A stretch of 64,000 nt of DNA from Isoperla grammatica (Eukaryota; Arthropoda; Insecta; Plecoptera; Perlodidae). Below, piece after piece: positions 49,580 to 59,948 of this stretch. The stretch covers positions 4,620,018 through 4,684,017 of the forward strand of contig OX246743.1 of the NCBI GenBank assembly GCA_945910005.1, written 5' to 3'. Made by a program: the position numbers and the translations under genes. Positions within the stretch are counted from its first letter, which is position 1; each line of letters begins with the position of its first letter. Under the pieces are notes generated by a model. It saw nothing but the letters and a program-made list of their open reading frames with translations. It did no database searches and had not been told where the DNA came from.

Positions 49580-49869
49580 TGTCATGTAGCCAATGACGGG
49601 ATCTTTATTGTAGATTTGCCACAGATAATGAACACAAGATAACACTCTAATAATTATCAACGAACCCACGCTGTGTCCCCGTGATCCATTCTCAGCAGTC
49701 GGCGCGTCTCGTTTTTGTGTGTCTCGAGCTCTCTTTCATCTCCCAACCCGTTTCCATAGACCGAGAAATAACACTGATAATAATAAATAAAAAACACAAA
49801 CCACACGGCCACGACCCCTAGATCGATATCAACGAAACGATGATCGATAACAACAATCGTTTCATGACA
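49580..49869 (-). repeat. 3' LTR of gypsy element
   Basis: 290 bp, direct repeat of 51889-52178. In element orientation it starts TGTCATGAAACGATTG and ends GGCTACATGACA, with the usual TG and CA termini. Confidence 0.92.
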
Positions 49870-49885
49870 TCTTCCCCCCTTGGGA
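49870..49885 (-). other. Polypurine tract
   Basis: On the minus strand, AAGGGGGGAAGA lies directly upstream of the 3' LTR, the position of the plus-strand primer in LTR retrotransposons. Confidence 0.8.
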
Positions 49886-50211
49886 CAAAAATCGCCCTCG
49901 ATTTTTTTTTTTTCGTGTCTGGTTTGCAACTACAACAATACAATATTGCCACATTGTAGGCGATAAGTTCTTGGAGATTGAAATTAACTCGTCGAAACAC
50001 TCCGTAACGTAGAAATTTCGCAAATGCCAAACGTAGCAATTTGGTCGATCGGCGGTCAATACACATGTGAAAGGTGGTTGAACTGGCCGTACGCATAAAG
50101 CAAAGCATTCAGAATGTGTAAACACCCCTACTACAGATCAAAAACCACCTCGTCCATGTGATGACCCGATCCACTCTTCAACACTTATCGCTTGAAAAAT
50201 ACAAACAATTC

Positions 50212-50679
50212 TTAATCTTGCCAGGGTTGCTGCCATTCCGCCGGATCATAATACTTTTTGAGACGGGAAACATGTATGACATCAGTCATTATTTTTCCCT
50301 TCTTGTTCATCTTAACTTCGTACGTCAAATCCAATAATTTGGTCACAATTTTATATGGTCCAAGCCAACAATGCTGAAATTTATCAACCTGGCCCACTTC
50401 ACGAATAGGAAAGAACACCTTGACATAATCTCTAACCTCATAGTCAACCTGACGATGGCCAGCGTCATAGTATTTTTTCTGTCTCTCTTGTTCCTTCTTG
50501 ATAACGTCAAGCAAGATTGTGCGAGCCTCACGAACTTGTTGCAATCGCTCCTTCGTTGTTTTACCTAGCTGCAAATCCGGCTGTAATCCTGCATCGATAG
50601 GAAGTGTTGGTTCCCGACCATATAACAAGTAAAACGGCGTGTACTTTGTCGTCGCTTGTAGGAATACACTTACAACCAT
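50212..50679 (-). pseudogene. pol: Gypsy integrase C-terminal part (pol remnant)
   Basis: 155 residues are readable. TTKYTPFYLLYGREPTLPID (residues 10-29) is the conserved end of the retroviral-type integrase core region; a charged helix follows (KERLQQVREARTILLDVIKK), then the DNA-binding C-terminal module with WLGPYKIV at 105-112 (the GPY/F motif) and HVSRLKKYYDP at 136-146. There is no chromodomain after it. The catalytic D,D-35-E residues and the zinc-binding HHCC region are absent because the frame is interrupted by the 15-bp array just upstream, so the Met used is not a real start. It would have served cDNA insertion; it cannot be active alone. Confidence 0.9.
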
Positions 50680-50681
50680 AG

Positions 50682-51412
50682 CCCAGCGTGTCAGCGCCCG
50701 ACATGTCAGCGCCCAACATGTCAGCGCCCAACATGTCAGCGCCCGACATGTCAGCGCCCAACATGTCAGCGCCCGACATGTCAGCGCCCAACATGTCAGC
50801 GCCCAACATGTCAGCGCCCAACATGTCAGCGCCTAACATGTAAGCGCCCAACATGTCAGCGCCCGACATGTCAGCGCCCAACATGTCAGCGACCAACATG
50901 TCAGCGCCCAACATGTCAGCGCCCGACATGTCAGCGCCCAACATGTCAGCGCCCAACATGTCAGCGCCCAACATGTCAGCGCCTAACATGTAAGCGCCCA
51001 ACATGTCAGCGCCCGACATGTCAGCGCCCAACATGTCAGCGACCAACATGTCAGCGCCCGACATGTCAGCGCCCAACATGTCAGCGACCAACATGTCAGC
51101 GCCCAACATGTCAGCGCCCGACATGTCAGCGCCCAGCATGTCAGCGCCCAACATGTCAGCGCCCGACATGTCAGCGCCCAACATGTCAGCGCCCAACATG
51201 TCAGCGCCCAACATGTCAGCGCCTAACATGTAAGCGCCCAACATGTCAGCGCCCGACATGTCAGCGCCCAACATGTCAGCGCCCAACATGTCAGCGCCCG
51301 ACATGTCAGCGCCCAGCATGTCAGCGCCCAACATGTCAGCGCCCAACATGTCAGCGCCCAACATGTCAGCGCCCAACTTGTCAGCGCCCAACATGTCAGC
51401 GCCCGACACCAA
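50682..51412. repeat. 15-bp tandem array inside the gypsy element, about 48 copies
   Basis: The unit is CATGTCAGCGCCCAA, with variants CCCGA, GACCAA and CCTAACATGTAAG. Larger blocks recur (the CCTAACATGTAAGCGCCCAA marker appears at about 50832, 50982 and 51222), so it also grew by block duplication. It interrupts pol at the low-coordinate side and the upstream ORF at the high-coordinate side. In minus frame it reads as repeated GADML or GADMS. Confidence 0.96.
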
Positions 51413-51761
51413 AGTGATGCAGTACGAAGGAGGCGATGACGACAAGGAAGGCGATCGCAACGCCCGCAAACAGTCTCGTCCTTATCGCGTCGCCCGATCG
51501 AGACGAGAGTAAACACTCTTCCGAGTAGTCTGCCTCGAGCAGTTGGGGGTCCTTCTTGTAGAAATCTGACGCGTCTGCCTGAACCTCCAGGTCCTTCTGT
51601 ACGTCTGCCTCGCTGACCTTGAGGTCAAGCAGCTCGTGCAGCGAGACGAGAGCCTCCGAGGGACCCTCGCCCGGGAACAAGTAGTCCGACAGCGTCATTC
51701 TACAGTGGGGGAGCGTCACGAGCACTCGCCGCGAAGTACGATCGTCCGAGACCCGAAACAT
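51396..51761 (-). CDS. Unknown ORF with a C-terminal membrane segment, in the gag position
   Basis: 121 residues, starting about 110 bp downstream of the primer binding site; an in-frame TAG two codons before the Met supports this start. Residues 50-85 are acidic (EADVQKDLEV, LLEADYSEEC). Residues 96-115 (TRLFAGVAIAFLVVIASFVL) form a likely transmembrane helix after positive charges. The stop is created by the first unit of the 15-bp array, so the original protein may have been longer. I see no Gag capsid or CCHC zinc-knuckle motif. It could be a remnant of a gag-like protein, a captured host gene, or an unrelated ORF. No function assigned. Confidence 0.45.
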   Translation of the reverse strand: MFRVSDDRTSRRVLVTLPHCRMTLSDYLFPGEGPSEALVSLHELLDLKVSEADVQKDLEVQADASDFYKKDPQLLEADYSEECLLSSRSGDAIRTRLFAGVAIAFLVVIASFVLHHFGVGR

Positions 51762-51868
51762 GCGCTAGATATTCCTTAGACCGCAAGCCAAACAACCTCC
51801 CAAGCAAAAGAAAAGTGAAGACACAGACATGCTAAACTGACGTTCAAACTTATCGCGGTTAAAACCTA

Positions 51869-51884
51869 CCCGGCGCCTCCACCA
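51869..51884 (-). other. Primer binding site, probable
   Basis: Four bases after the 5' LTR the minus strand reads TGGTGGAGGCGCCGGG. Starting with TGG, it is complementary to a tRNA 3' end. I do not assign the tRNA. Confidence 0.65.
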
Positions 51885-51888
51885 TATC

Positions 51889-52178
51889 TGTCATGTAGCC
51901 AATGACGGGATCTTTATTGTAGATTTGCCACAGATAATGAACACAAGATAACACTCCAATAATTATCAACGAACCCACGCTGTGTCCCCGTGATCCATTC
52001 TCAGCAGTCGGCGCGTCTCGTTTTCGTGTGTCTCGAGCTCTCTTTCATCTCCCAACCCGTTGCCATAGACCGAGAAATAACACTGATAATAATAAATAAA
52101 AAACACAAACCACACGACCAAGACCCCTAGATCGATATCAACGGAACAATGATCGATAACAACAATCGTTTCATGACA
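51889..52178 (-). repeat. 5' LTR of gypsy element
   Basis: Direct repeat of 49580-49869, same length. Confidence 0.92.
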
Positions 52179-52323
52179 ATATTACCATGGATTTATACAA
52201 CTCCATGATATTACTACTACTACATATTGCAACAATGCAGTTTCGGAAGAACGTAAACAAATGTTTACAGAGTACCTCAGTATGGCTACCGTACGATACC
52301 GGAAATGACGTTATTGCAAGCTC

Positions 52324-52722
52324 CCTATTGTAGAGCGTTGTAAGCGAGGCGTCGACCAATCTGATTGCGAGTTTGGCGCTTCAGCCGCGTTAGCGACGTT
52401 AGCGGCGTTGCTCGCGAACCGAACCCATGCAATAATGTGAAATTTGTTTATTTCCTGTGTTTTGATTGAAAACGGAATCTATAACTTACAAACAACAGCT
52501 TTTCTTTCACATTTCTATGTAGCGAAATTGTATTTGTAAGTAGGTAGATCATAGTCTTCTATCATATACGCATTTTGATTATGAACATGTTATGACAGTT
52601 ATCATGTTGTTTGCTCGCGTTGCTCGCGTTAGGTCTACCAAAGATCGCGCTACTGTAAACACTCGACGCGAGCAACGCACGTAACGCAGCTAACGCGTCG
52701 CGAGCAACGCTCCACAGTAACG
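52324..52722. mobile_element. MITE-like element, GTTGCTCGCG-rich
   Basis: The left end CTATTGTAGAGCGTTGTAAG is matched by the reverse complement of the right end (TACTGTGGAGCGTTGCTCGC). Short GCGTTAGC, GTTGCTCGCG and CGAGCAACGC words recur in both orientations near each end. No ORF supported. Confidence 0.5.
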
Positions 52723-53383
52723 ACAGCTTTACACGAGATGTTTTGTTGGAGGCAAATGGGTCACTATAATAGTTTGTTTTGACGTTCTTGGACTTGCATT
52801 TTGTTGCACATAATTTTTGTTTTATGTCTATCACCGCTTGCGTGTTAATGGTATTATTAATTTATTTCCCTGCATTGTAAATCAGTTTTAAAAAGAATGC
52901 GAGATAAAGTAAATAAACAAATGTATTTGACAAAATATATTTTACTTCTGTCAACATAACATGCCCTGCAAGGCATTTCCAAAATTCGTATAGTCAGTCT
53001 TACTTCTATAAAATATTGATAGGCGCTAAGCGATAGCGTCTATTACAGTATTTGCTTCTATGTCGTTCATAATTCGCGGTTATTTACTACAGCAAATCTC
53101 TTTATTACGTCTATATGTCGTCGTAGAAGGGAACTTAGAAAAGTGATGATTGTTCGTTAGTTGTCGCGCCCTAAAAATATAATTGATGAAGTTTATGAGA
53201 AGACCGTGGCAAGAAATTAGTGTACGGTGTTTAAAATATTTGTTCTTTATCGCATATCTGTTTTCAAGAATAGGTTGAGTTCAGCCTTTTCTGATATTAT
53301 CTCTATCCCATACGTATATATATTATTTGTTTGGTTTTTGGGCTTTTTTCCCACGAGTAAACAGAAGTGTTCCACTCACCCAA
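52723..53383. other. Unannotated sequence
   Basis: No supported gene. Confidence 0.4.
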
Positions 53384-53387
53384 CACT

Positions 53388-53429
53388 GCCCGACGTTTCG
53401 GAGAAGTATCAATCTCCATCTTCAGAGGC
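53388..53429 (-). ncRNA. Hammerhead ribozyme-like motif (Penelope-type)
   Basis: Minus-strand RNA: GCCU (stem I), core CUGAAGA, U, stem II GGAG with CUCC, core GAAAC, triplet GUC, then GGGC, which pairs with GCCU. All hammerhead core positions are present (C3 U4 G5 A6, G8 A9, G12 A13 A14). Stem III would be only AC with GU and no loop, as described for Penelope-like element hammerheads that work as dimers. That known association suggests a Penelope-like origin; no reverse transcriptase or GIY-YIG frame is seen nearby. Confidence 0.55.
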
Positions 53430-53583
53430 CTTCCCTCTCGCGAATCTGCGATGATATAAATATATATATACTTGTTCTCAAGTTTTCGCGGACATATGTG
53501 TACATACTACATATTGCAATGCTCTGGGGATTGTTGCCGCGAATAATTTACTAAAGAAGGAGGCACTGACTTACCCTTCCCTT

Positions 53584-53623
53584 CCTGACGTTTCGGGAAA
53601 GTCACATCTCCCATCCTCAGAGG
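53584..53623 (-). ncRNA. Hammerhead ribozyme-like motif, left arm
   Basis: Minus-strand RNA: CCU, CUGAGGA, stem II GGGAGA with UUUCCC (6 bp, one wobble), GAAAC, GUC, AGG. Stem I is CCU with AGG. The core is intact; the minimal stem III is the same as at 53388-53429. Confidence 0.55.
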
Positions 53624-53890
53624 CCCTCACTCGACGATGTGCATCTCGAGCTTCGTAGCCGCGAACTGACTGGTTCAGTACACACTGGTTCAGTCAACAC
53701 AAGACCCCAGCCCAAGGGGCGTGGAGTACGTCGCTACCCCTGAACGTGGACCCCTGACGCGTAGTCGATCCAACCTGGCTTCACTACGAGGTAAGAACCA
53801 TGACGCAGACATACACGCGAGAGGAATGACAACGACTGAACCAGTCAGTTCGTGGCTTTGAAGCTCGAGATGCACATCGTCGAGTGAGAG

Positions 53891-53930
53891 CCTATGAGGA
53901 TGGGAGATGTGACTTTCCCGAAACGTCAGG
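53891..53930 (+). ncRNA. Hammerhead-like motif, right arm, core mutated
   Basis: Same as the left-arm motif, except that CTGAGGA is ATGAGGA, losing the invariant C3. Stem II and the GAAAC GTC part are unchanged. Expected to be inactive. Confidence 0.5.
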
Positions 53931-54002
53931 AAGGGAAAGGTAAGTCAGTGCCTCCTTCTTTAGTAAAGTATTTGCGGCAACAAGCCCCAGAAAATTGCAA
54001 TA

Positions 54003-54007
<5 letters not shown>

Positions 54008-54052
<45 letters not shown>
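54008..54052. repeat. (TA)n microsatellite
   Basis: About 20 TA units between two foldbacks. Confidence 0.95.
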
Positions 54053-54053
<1 letters not shown>

Positions 54054-54055
54054 CT

Positions 54056-54219
54056 AAAATTATAAATACCACGGGTTGTTACGTCACGTTTACTGCACTT
54101 ACTTGTCATATTAGCCGACGTTTCTTCAGGACACTATGTCACTGTGCGGGAAGCTGCGTCAACACAAGTAAGTGCAGTAAACAAACGTGATGTAACAACC
54201 CGTGGTATTTATAATTTTT
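54056..54219. mobile_element. Foldback, about 50-bp arms
   Basis: AATACCACGGGTTGTTACGT and ACGTTTACTGCACTTACTTG are matched by inverted copies to 54219. The centre, on the minus strand, has CTGAAGAAACGTCGG: hammerhead-type flanks CTGAAGA and AACGTC without a stem II between them. Confidence 0.75.
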
Positions 54220-54669
54220 ACAATATTAATAGTGACGAAAGTCTAAGTTCAGTAATATATATATATGTATAAAAGATACATAAAGCTGCGTAGTTCGAAA
54301 ACGGTAAATAAGTCTTTATGGCGCCAGTTATGTTGCAAATGATCTGAGAGGACATAGTGAGTTTGTTGTGGCGCCTGCAGGTTACGCCAGTACGCGGGGT
54401 GTGTTTTACTTGGGGGGAACATTCGGGCAATACTCTCGTCATTTCACTCCACAGCATATTTCACAATACTTATTAGGCCTATGTATCATACGAAGAGCGA
54501 ATGCTCGGATGCGTACAACAAATCGGTCATGACATTATCATCTACAGTTAGTTGTGGGGAAAATAATATGAACAATGAGTAACTAATGACATCACTTTGA
54601 TGTCATTACTTTTAAGTAGAGTTAAATAAGGTACGTATTTAGGTATTTATGTATGAAGACCCACAGCAT
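54220..54669. other. Unannotated sequence
   Basis: Nothing supported. Confidence 0.4.
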
Positions 54670-54679
54670 GTTCACATGT

Positions 54680-55660
54680 TCGCATGCTTGGGCGCCACCA
54701 GGATATTTTCCAAGGGGGGGCAAAATGAAATATTTTCCATCTAGATGGAAGGTGGTGGATTTTCCCCGTAGGGCGTTTTTTTTAAACCAATTTTGGGATG
54801 TTAAAGTAGGTTCTGAAAACAATGAATTGAAACACGTCAATACTTCGTATGTACTGTATTTAAATCACCAAAAAGTAGGAACAATATCTTGTGAGATGCA
54901 AAAAATGGTAACTGGCCATGATTGGTGTCACATTTAATATATAAAATGCCCATAAAATTGTAATGTAATATAAATACTAAACAAAACATAAGAAACAGTA
55001 ATATTATTAACACCCAGGAAGATCATCGTTTGATATTTAAACGGTAACTAATGCGGTGATTGACTCAGTCACAAGAAGTAAATAAAATACACAACCAAAT
55101 GTTATATAATAGGCGAACTGGCTAAGATAAACAAACCATAAGAAATAGAAATAATACAAACGAACGTAGGAAGTAGACACAATATCGTTTGAGATATGAA
55201 TGGTAACTGGCCCGTCTGGCTGAGATAAAATACATATTTAAATCTAATAGCAATAGAAGTCCCAAAAAACGAAAGAAATTGTAAAAATAAAAAAGTGGGA
55301 AGCTAGTTTTAGCTTGCACGGGACGAGTGTTGCTGGGCGGCGAGGTGGCTTGGAATAGTCAGTCAGTGGTGCTTTGATTTATATATCTTCAAATAACATT
55401 GAAATTAATATATTCGTGAAGGGACGGATTGACTATAGAATTTCAATTATTTTTTATTTTTATTTTGTTTTTTATTTACATTCGTTATATAAAACGGCAC
55501 AAATAGCGCGTACCTTATAGATAACAAGTTGAATGTTGGAATTCCTGATATCCAGGGGGGGAGGGGGTATTATGGTTTGTTTATCTTAGCCAGTTCGCCT
55601 ACTAAAGGGCCTATAACATTTGGTTGTGTAGAAGTCCCCTTGCTCCCTTCGCGGCGTTCA
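54680..55660 (+). repeat. Dispersed repeat B, copy 2, partly duplicated
   Basis: Shares GGCGCCACCAGGATATTTTC, AATGAATTGAA, GGTAACTGGC and CACGGGACGAGTG with 7002-7562. The GAACAATATC/ATGGTAACTGGC block occurs twice (about 54880 and 55180), so the copy is rearranged. Confidence 0.65.
55089..55629. repeat. Inverted repeat pair inside repeat B
   Basis: 55089-55140 (ACACAACCAAATGTTATA, AGGCGAACTGGCTAAGATAA, ACAAACCATA) is matched inverted at 55571-55629, with a 7-base difference in the middle. This could be terminal repeats of a 541-bp element or an inverted duplication. Confidence 0.7.
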
Positions 55661-58587
55661 TTTTCGCATATTTCATCGGTTTTGACCGAGTTTGTATATT
55701 AGAACAATAAGATAAAACTAACCTCAATTAAAAGTGTGCATGGTGATTAAAAGTTGAGATATTCGTCAACTCGTTATTGAAAAATACTTTTTTTAGGTAG
55801 AACACATTAATTCATTTTGTATTTGTTTTCAATTGTTTTGTGGCATCTAACAATACACACGAATGTCGAGTGCGGCGACAACGGTGAACCATACTCCGTC
55901 AGGCAAACACAATATTTCACGAATAAATTTATTCCTTTCCGCACGTTATTCAAACCTGTTAAAGTTCGGCGAGAATTCACATAAAGTAAAATATCGCCAC
56001 AAATGTGAGGTTTCCCCGCGTTTCTTATGCGTTACAGTTGTAAAATACCCCCAAGAACACAAGTGAGAAATTCCCTCCCATTAGCAGAGCAACGAGTGTG
56101 AACTACGGACTACGGACTAGCGTGTAGCCCAAGCGCAAGACAAACTGCGCTCGCCCAACTTGGCGAATAAAACCACAACAAAGTTGGCCGAGTCACCGCC
56201 CGAAGCGGTTTGGCAACTTGTACTGCAATGCAGGGTTGCCGATGTGAACTGCTGCAGGGCTGCTCGCTAAACTTTCCCCGAACTCACTGGATTTTATGGG
56301 ACGGAAATAAGAATTAATAATTAAGAAATTAGTTGGTAACATTCTTGGTGGGTTGTCCCTGTGGAGAAGTTTCATTGTTAGTGTTTTGGAGACATTTTGT
56401 GTTTGTGTATCTTTCTTTGTCGTTTGTTGTGCCTGCACGGAACATGTTATTTGGACGTTTCGTAAGATATTTGTTACTTATCACAGACGAATCTTCACTT
56501 ACTTAGATAACTCTTATTATAAATGCATTCTCGTTCGTCTAGTTATTATTTAATTTTTACATAATATCTATATCTATGATTTCCGAAACAACGCAAACAT
56601 TGTTATATCGGCCCCCAGTCCAGCCGAGGACTGGCAGTGCTTCTTGTGTTTTACACGACGACTTGTGAAACGTCTTGAGCATGTTTTGATTTGTATAGGC
56701 ATACATTCAAACAGAAACATGTAAAAATTGGTACACGAATAATGCAATCAATATAATAGTAGCATTAACGAAAGTTAAATTAGTGAATATACATAATAAT
56801 AAACTTGACTAATGAAATAACGATGACAATAATATAATGATTATCATCATTATAACCAGTAGGGCAACCACCTGCCACACAAGACTTGTCATTCTTAGTA
56901 AAGCGCTTCCTTGAGCGTCGCCCCGTGAAAGTTACAGATAACGAAGATAAGGCGCCGCGACACACCGGAACACAAGACTGTCAAAACGGCGAGGAAATTA
57001 CGAAATACGTAACCTAAGGTTTGAGTATGGTAACAATTAGTCAATCTCTCTTAAAGCACAACATATTATACTCATTGTTCCTTACTATGGATTATTATCA
57101 ACACGGGTCACATAAAAAACACTATATTTTCTTTAATTTTCATGCATGTTGATATGTATTTTACTAAATGAAAAAAATGCAATTTTTTTCAAGGATATGC
57201 AAAGTATAGCACTTATTTCGAAATTAAATTTTTACAATTAAAATTTACTGCACCAAGAATAGTTATCTGTGGTTATACGGTAGGTTGAGAGAGACTTAAC
57301 AGTCAATGTAAATAAGTATCACATATTTTCTGGTCCCGCCTTAATTCGAGAAATTCTCAATATAATTAATTAATTGCTCATTCTGTTTTCTAGTCATACC
57401 GAGATTAATCAATCCTCACCACCTCGTTCTTTCTGAATGTTAGTTTGTTAGTATATTATTATAGTATTATTATAGTATATTATTAGCAAACTGTAACTAG
57501 TAACAAAAAACTAGTTTTATTGTGACTCGATTCAGTGATCATTTTCCATCCTCTAAAAGAATGCTGCACGGTAACGTAAAATAAATAAAAACCGTAAGTT
57601 GTTACAAAAGATGTTGATTTTTTGTCTTTGACAACCGTTTTGTCTTTTCAAAGGACTTTGAAAATATATACATATTCTTCTCTACAGAGAACAAATTGGA
57701 AGAAAAGAGGAAGATAAAACAATATATTACAAGGAACAGATCAGCTTTCTGCGTTGTAAAGATATGTCAACAAGCTCTTTGTTGTCAGCAATTGATCTGT
57801 GACTTGACTGCAAAATAAACACGTAAACAGTAAAACCATCACCTCAATAGCAGAACCGACCAAACAAAATAAACCTGATATCCTTGGAATTTAACAAAAC
57901 ACGAATATCTGAACCTCATAAAATAAACACTCACAAACAACGGGGCTAAAACAGAAACAAAGAAACAAAAGAATACGATGTGTGCACAGCAGATATTAAA
58001 TACACGCAGAAGAGAAAACAATAAAAGGTCACCTACACACTTTCCTGAGATGTAAAATTTTGTTCCTAGAAACGTCTTTTCCTAACTGTTTTACTAGGGT
58101 CGCTACCATTGGCTGGATTTATAAAAGGTCGGCCCTCATTGGCTGGTCCAAGAGTTTAAGGGATAAGCGTTAACAAGTTGACATAGTTTCAACTTCCGTC
58201 TTTGGAAGTTTATGTGAACGCCGATGCTACTGGCTTGGTTCAACTTTGTTACTAAACCTTAGGAAAGTGTGTAAACCAGGTACGTCATGTCAATATCACG
58301 TTAGGGGCCAAAGTACCAAGGGAACCATCGGCTTTGCGTCCCATCCGAAAGAACGGTGTACCTTTGACCAGTCATATAGGTTCCTCCACTAACCTGGACT
58401 GCCAAGCAGTTGACGAGAAGAACGAAGCTGTTACACAAGCTTTCGAACTCTCCAATCTGCTCTTACCAACGGTAACTAGTGTTTCAGAGGAGAGCGGTCA
58501 CCCATCCACCTCCTGACCTAGCCCGAGGTTGCTTAGCTTCGGTGTTCGTATGGGAACCGGCTAAGCGACCGCGGCTAAACCGTTGGC
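55661..58587. other. Unannotated sequence
   Basis: No supported gene, RNA or array. Weak inverted TACACACTTTCCT words near 58035 and 58262 may mark an old MITE. A 60-residue frame at 58334-58516 has no recognisable domain. Confidence 0.45.
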
Positions 58588-58668
58588 TTTTAATTAAAGT
58601 CCCCCACTGAAAATTAGTCTTGTTACTGAGTGGGTAGACACTAAATGTAAATTTATTTTATTTTATTT
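58588..58668 (+). mobile_element. SINE-1 3' end fragment
   Basis: TTAAAGTCCCCCACTG through TGAGTGGGTAGACACTAAAT to a (TTTTA)n tail matches the last 80 bp of SINE-1. Confidence 0.7.
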
Positions 58669-58904
58669 TTAGATACACAAGACAGATATTATTAGGGTCA
58701 CAGATAAAGAAAACCATTAATGTAAAATTCATAACAGTTTGATTAAATGCGATATCCCACTCAGCATTACGAACCATTTAGTAGGCTTTTAACTTGTTTT
58801 CACCATAGCAACAACCAATGGGAAGCCTGGGTGCCATTGATTAAACAAGTCATGAGCATGTTTCATAATGCCTACTCCCATAGCATCTTTATGGATGCTG
58901 ACGA

Positions 58905-59004
58905 TATAGATGAATCAGGCATTGGCCAACCAAATGTCAGTATTTGCCGCCCGCTGATTGGCTCCGACTCACTCATCTATGACGTCAGCATTCACAAAGT
59001 TGCT
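58905..59004. mobile_element. MITE-A copy joined to SINE-1
   Basis: GATATAGATGAATCAGGCAT, CCGCTGATTGGCTCCGACTC and ATCTATGACGTCAGCATTCA match the family. Its right arm runs straight into the SINE-1 head. Confidence 0.65.
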
Positions 59005-59417
59005 GTGGTTGGTCCAGTGGTAAGCATCCCTGCTTCCAATGCAGAAGGTCCCGGGTTCAAATCCCGCTTCAGACAGAAGTTTTTTAACTTCTAATGTGGA
59101 TTCAATTCCATTACTTCTTGGCTTAGGAATAAGTAAACGGTTACTTTGGAGCCGTCCTAGCAACAAAGCACTCAATAAATTCAAGGTTGTTCTGAATCGG
59201 CCTTGTTGATTCTGGCATTTGTCCGCAGGTGTTCGCACTGTCCAATCACTGATTCATATGTTTCGTATTTGAAATATCGATCTTTGATTGGTTATCGCTC
59301 ACTCGTCGATGGTGTTCGAAGCCTACAGGGTTGGTTCAGTCACTTTAAATTAAAGTCCCCCACTGCAAATCAGTTTAGATACTGAGTGGGTAGACTCTAA
59401 ATGTGAATTTATTTTAT
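59005..59417 (+). mobile_element. SINE-1, full-length copy
   Basis: A box TGGTCCAGTGG at 59010-59020 and B box GGTTCAAATCC at 59054-59064, spaced as in a tRNA. Then TTCTAATGTGGATTCAATTC, a conserved body with GTTCGCACTGTCCAATCACT and GATTGGTTATCGCTCACTCG, and a 3' end of GTGAATTTATTTTA. The internal pol III promoter appears intact. Confidence 0.88.
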
Positions 59418-59948
59418 GTTCATAACGTCCCAGATTTTGTCTCGTTTAACGCGGAAATACCTTCGTTATTTGCAGAAATAACACTCACATGGAACACTAG
59501 GAATAAAAAGTAATCATATCCGTAGTGAATACACTACCTTATTATTTAGTTTAACACAATTGTGTTTCAATGAGTATAATTTACGTATACGAATCCTGCA
59601 CAATACCTTTGTGTATTTTTTCTTCTTCTTATTCTTCTCCTCGCTTCATCATTCTGTGTCTTGTGTGATGCCGAACAGCTGGTATCTTCTCACGAGCCGC
59701 CATTTTAAGTCATCTTTCTATTCGTACACTCTGACACCTTATCCATCTTGCAGCTTTTCTTCGGCAACATTCTTTCTCCTTTTTTCCAAGCGCCACTTGC
59801 ATACGCGCTTTGTTGTTTTGTTGCTATACCTAAGCAGTGTTCTCGAGGCGTAACCTCGACAGCGTTAATATACACAACATGCATTATTTACACATCAATC
59901 AATCACGCAGAAGAGGTGGAGAACATTAAAACACAGCGAGCGATAATA
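59418..59948. other. Unannotated sequence
   Basis: No supported gene. Confidence 0.4.

Larger units (their letters stand above)
49580..52178 (-). mobile_element. Ty3/gypsy LTR retrotransposon, internally rearranged
   Basis: Two 290-bp direct repeats bound the element, flanked by ATAT at 49576-49579 and 52179-52182. Both begin TGTCATGTAG and end TTTCATGACA in plus-strand reading. By my count they differ at seven positions, so insertion was fairly recent. Coding is on the minus strand: primer site next to the right LTR, an ORF, a 15-bp tandem array, the integrase C terminus, then a polypurine tract next to the left LTR. Protease, reverse transcriptase and RNase H are missing. Total 2.6 kb, about half the usual length. 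Confidence 0.92.
53510..54006. mobile_element. Foldback element, 170-bp arms, with hammerhead-like motifs
   Basis: The left arm (53510-53678) and right arm (53836-54006) are inverted copies: TACTAAAGAAGGAGGCACTG, TCACATCTCCCATCCTC and TGCATCTCGAGCTTCGTAG recur as complements, ending at GAACTGACTGGTTCAG. The spacer is 157 bp. Both arms carry the hammerhead-like motif, pointing outward. Inverted partial copies are common for Penelope-like elements; class inferred. Confidence 0.75.

Noticed and set aside
50561..51469. 302-residue GADML-repeat protein
   Set aside because: It runs through the 15-bp array in a frame different from both flanking gypsy reading frames.
58334..58516. Small host gene
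   Set aside because: A 60-residue frame without domain, splice context or repeat conservation.
59008..59080. tRNA gene
   Set aside because: A and B boxes are good, but the acceptor and anticodon arms are imperfect and it is the head of a multi-copy SINE. The same holds at 33280-33347, 37313-37383 and 62131-62205.
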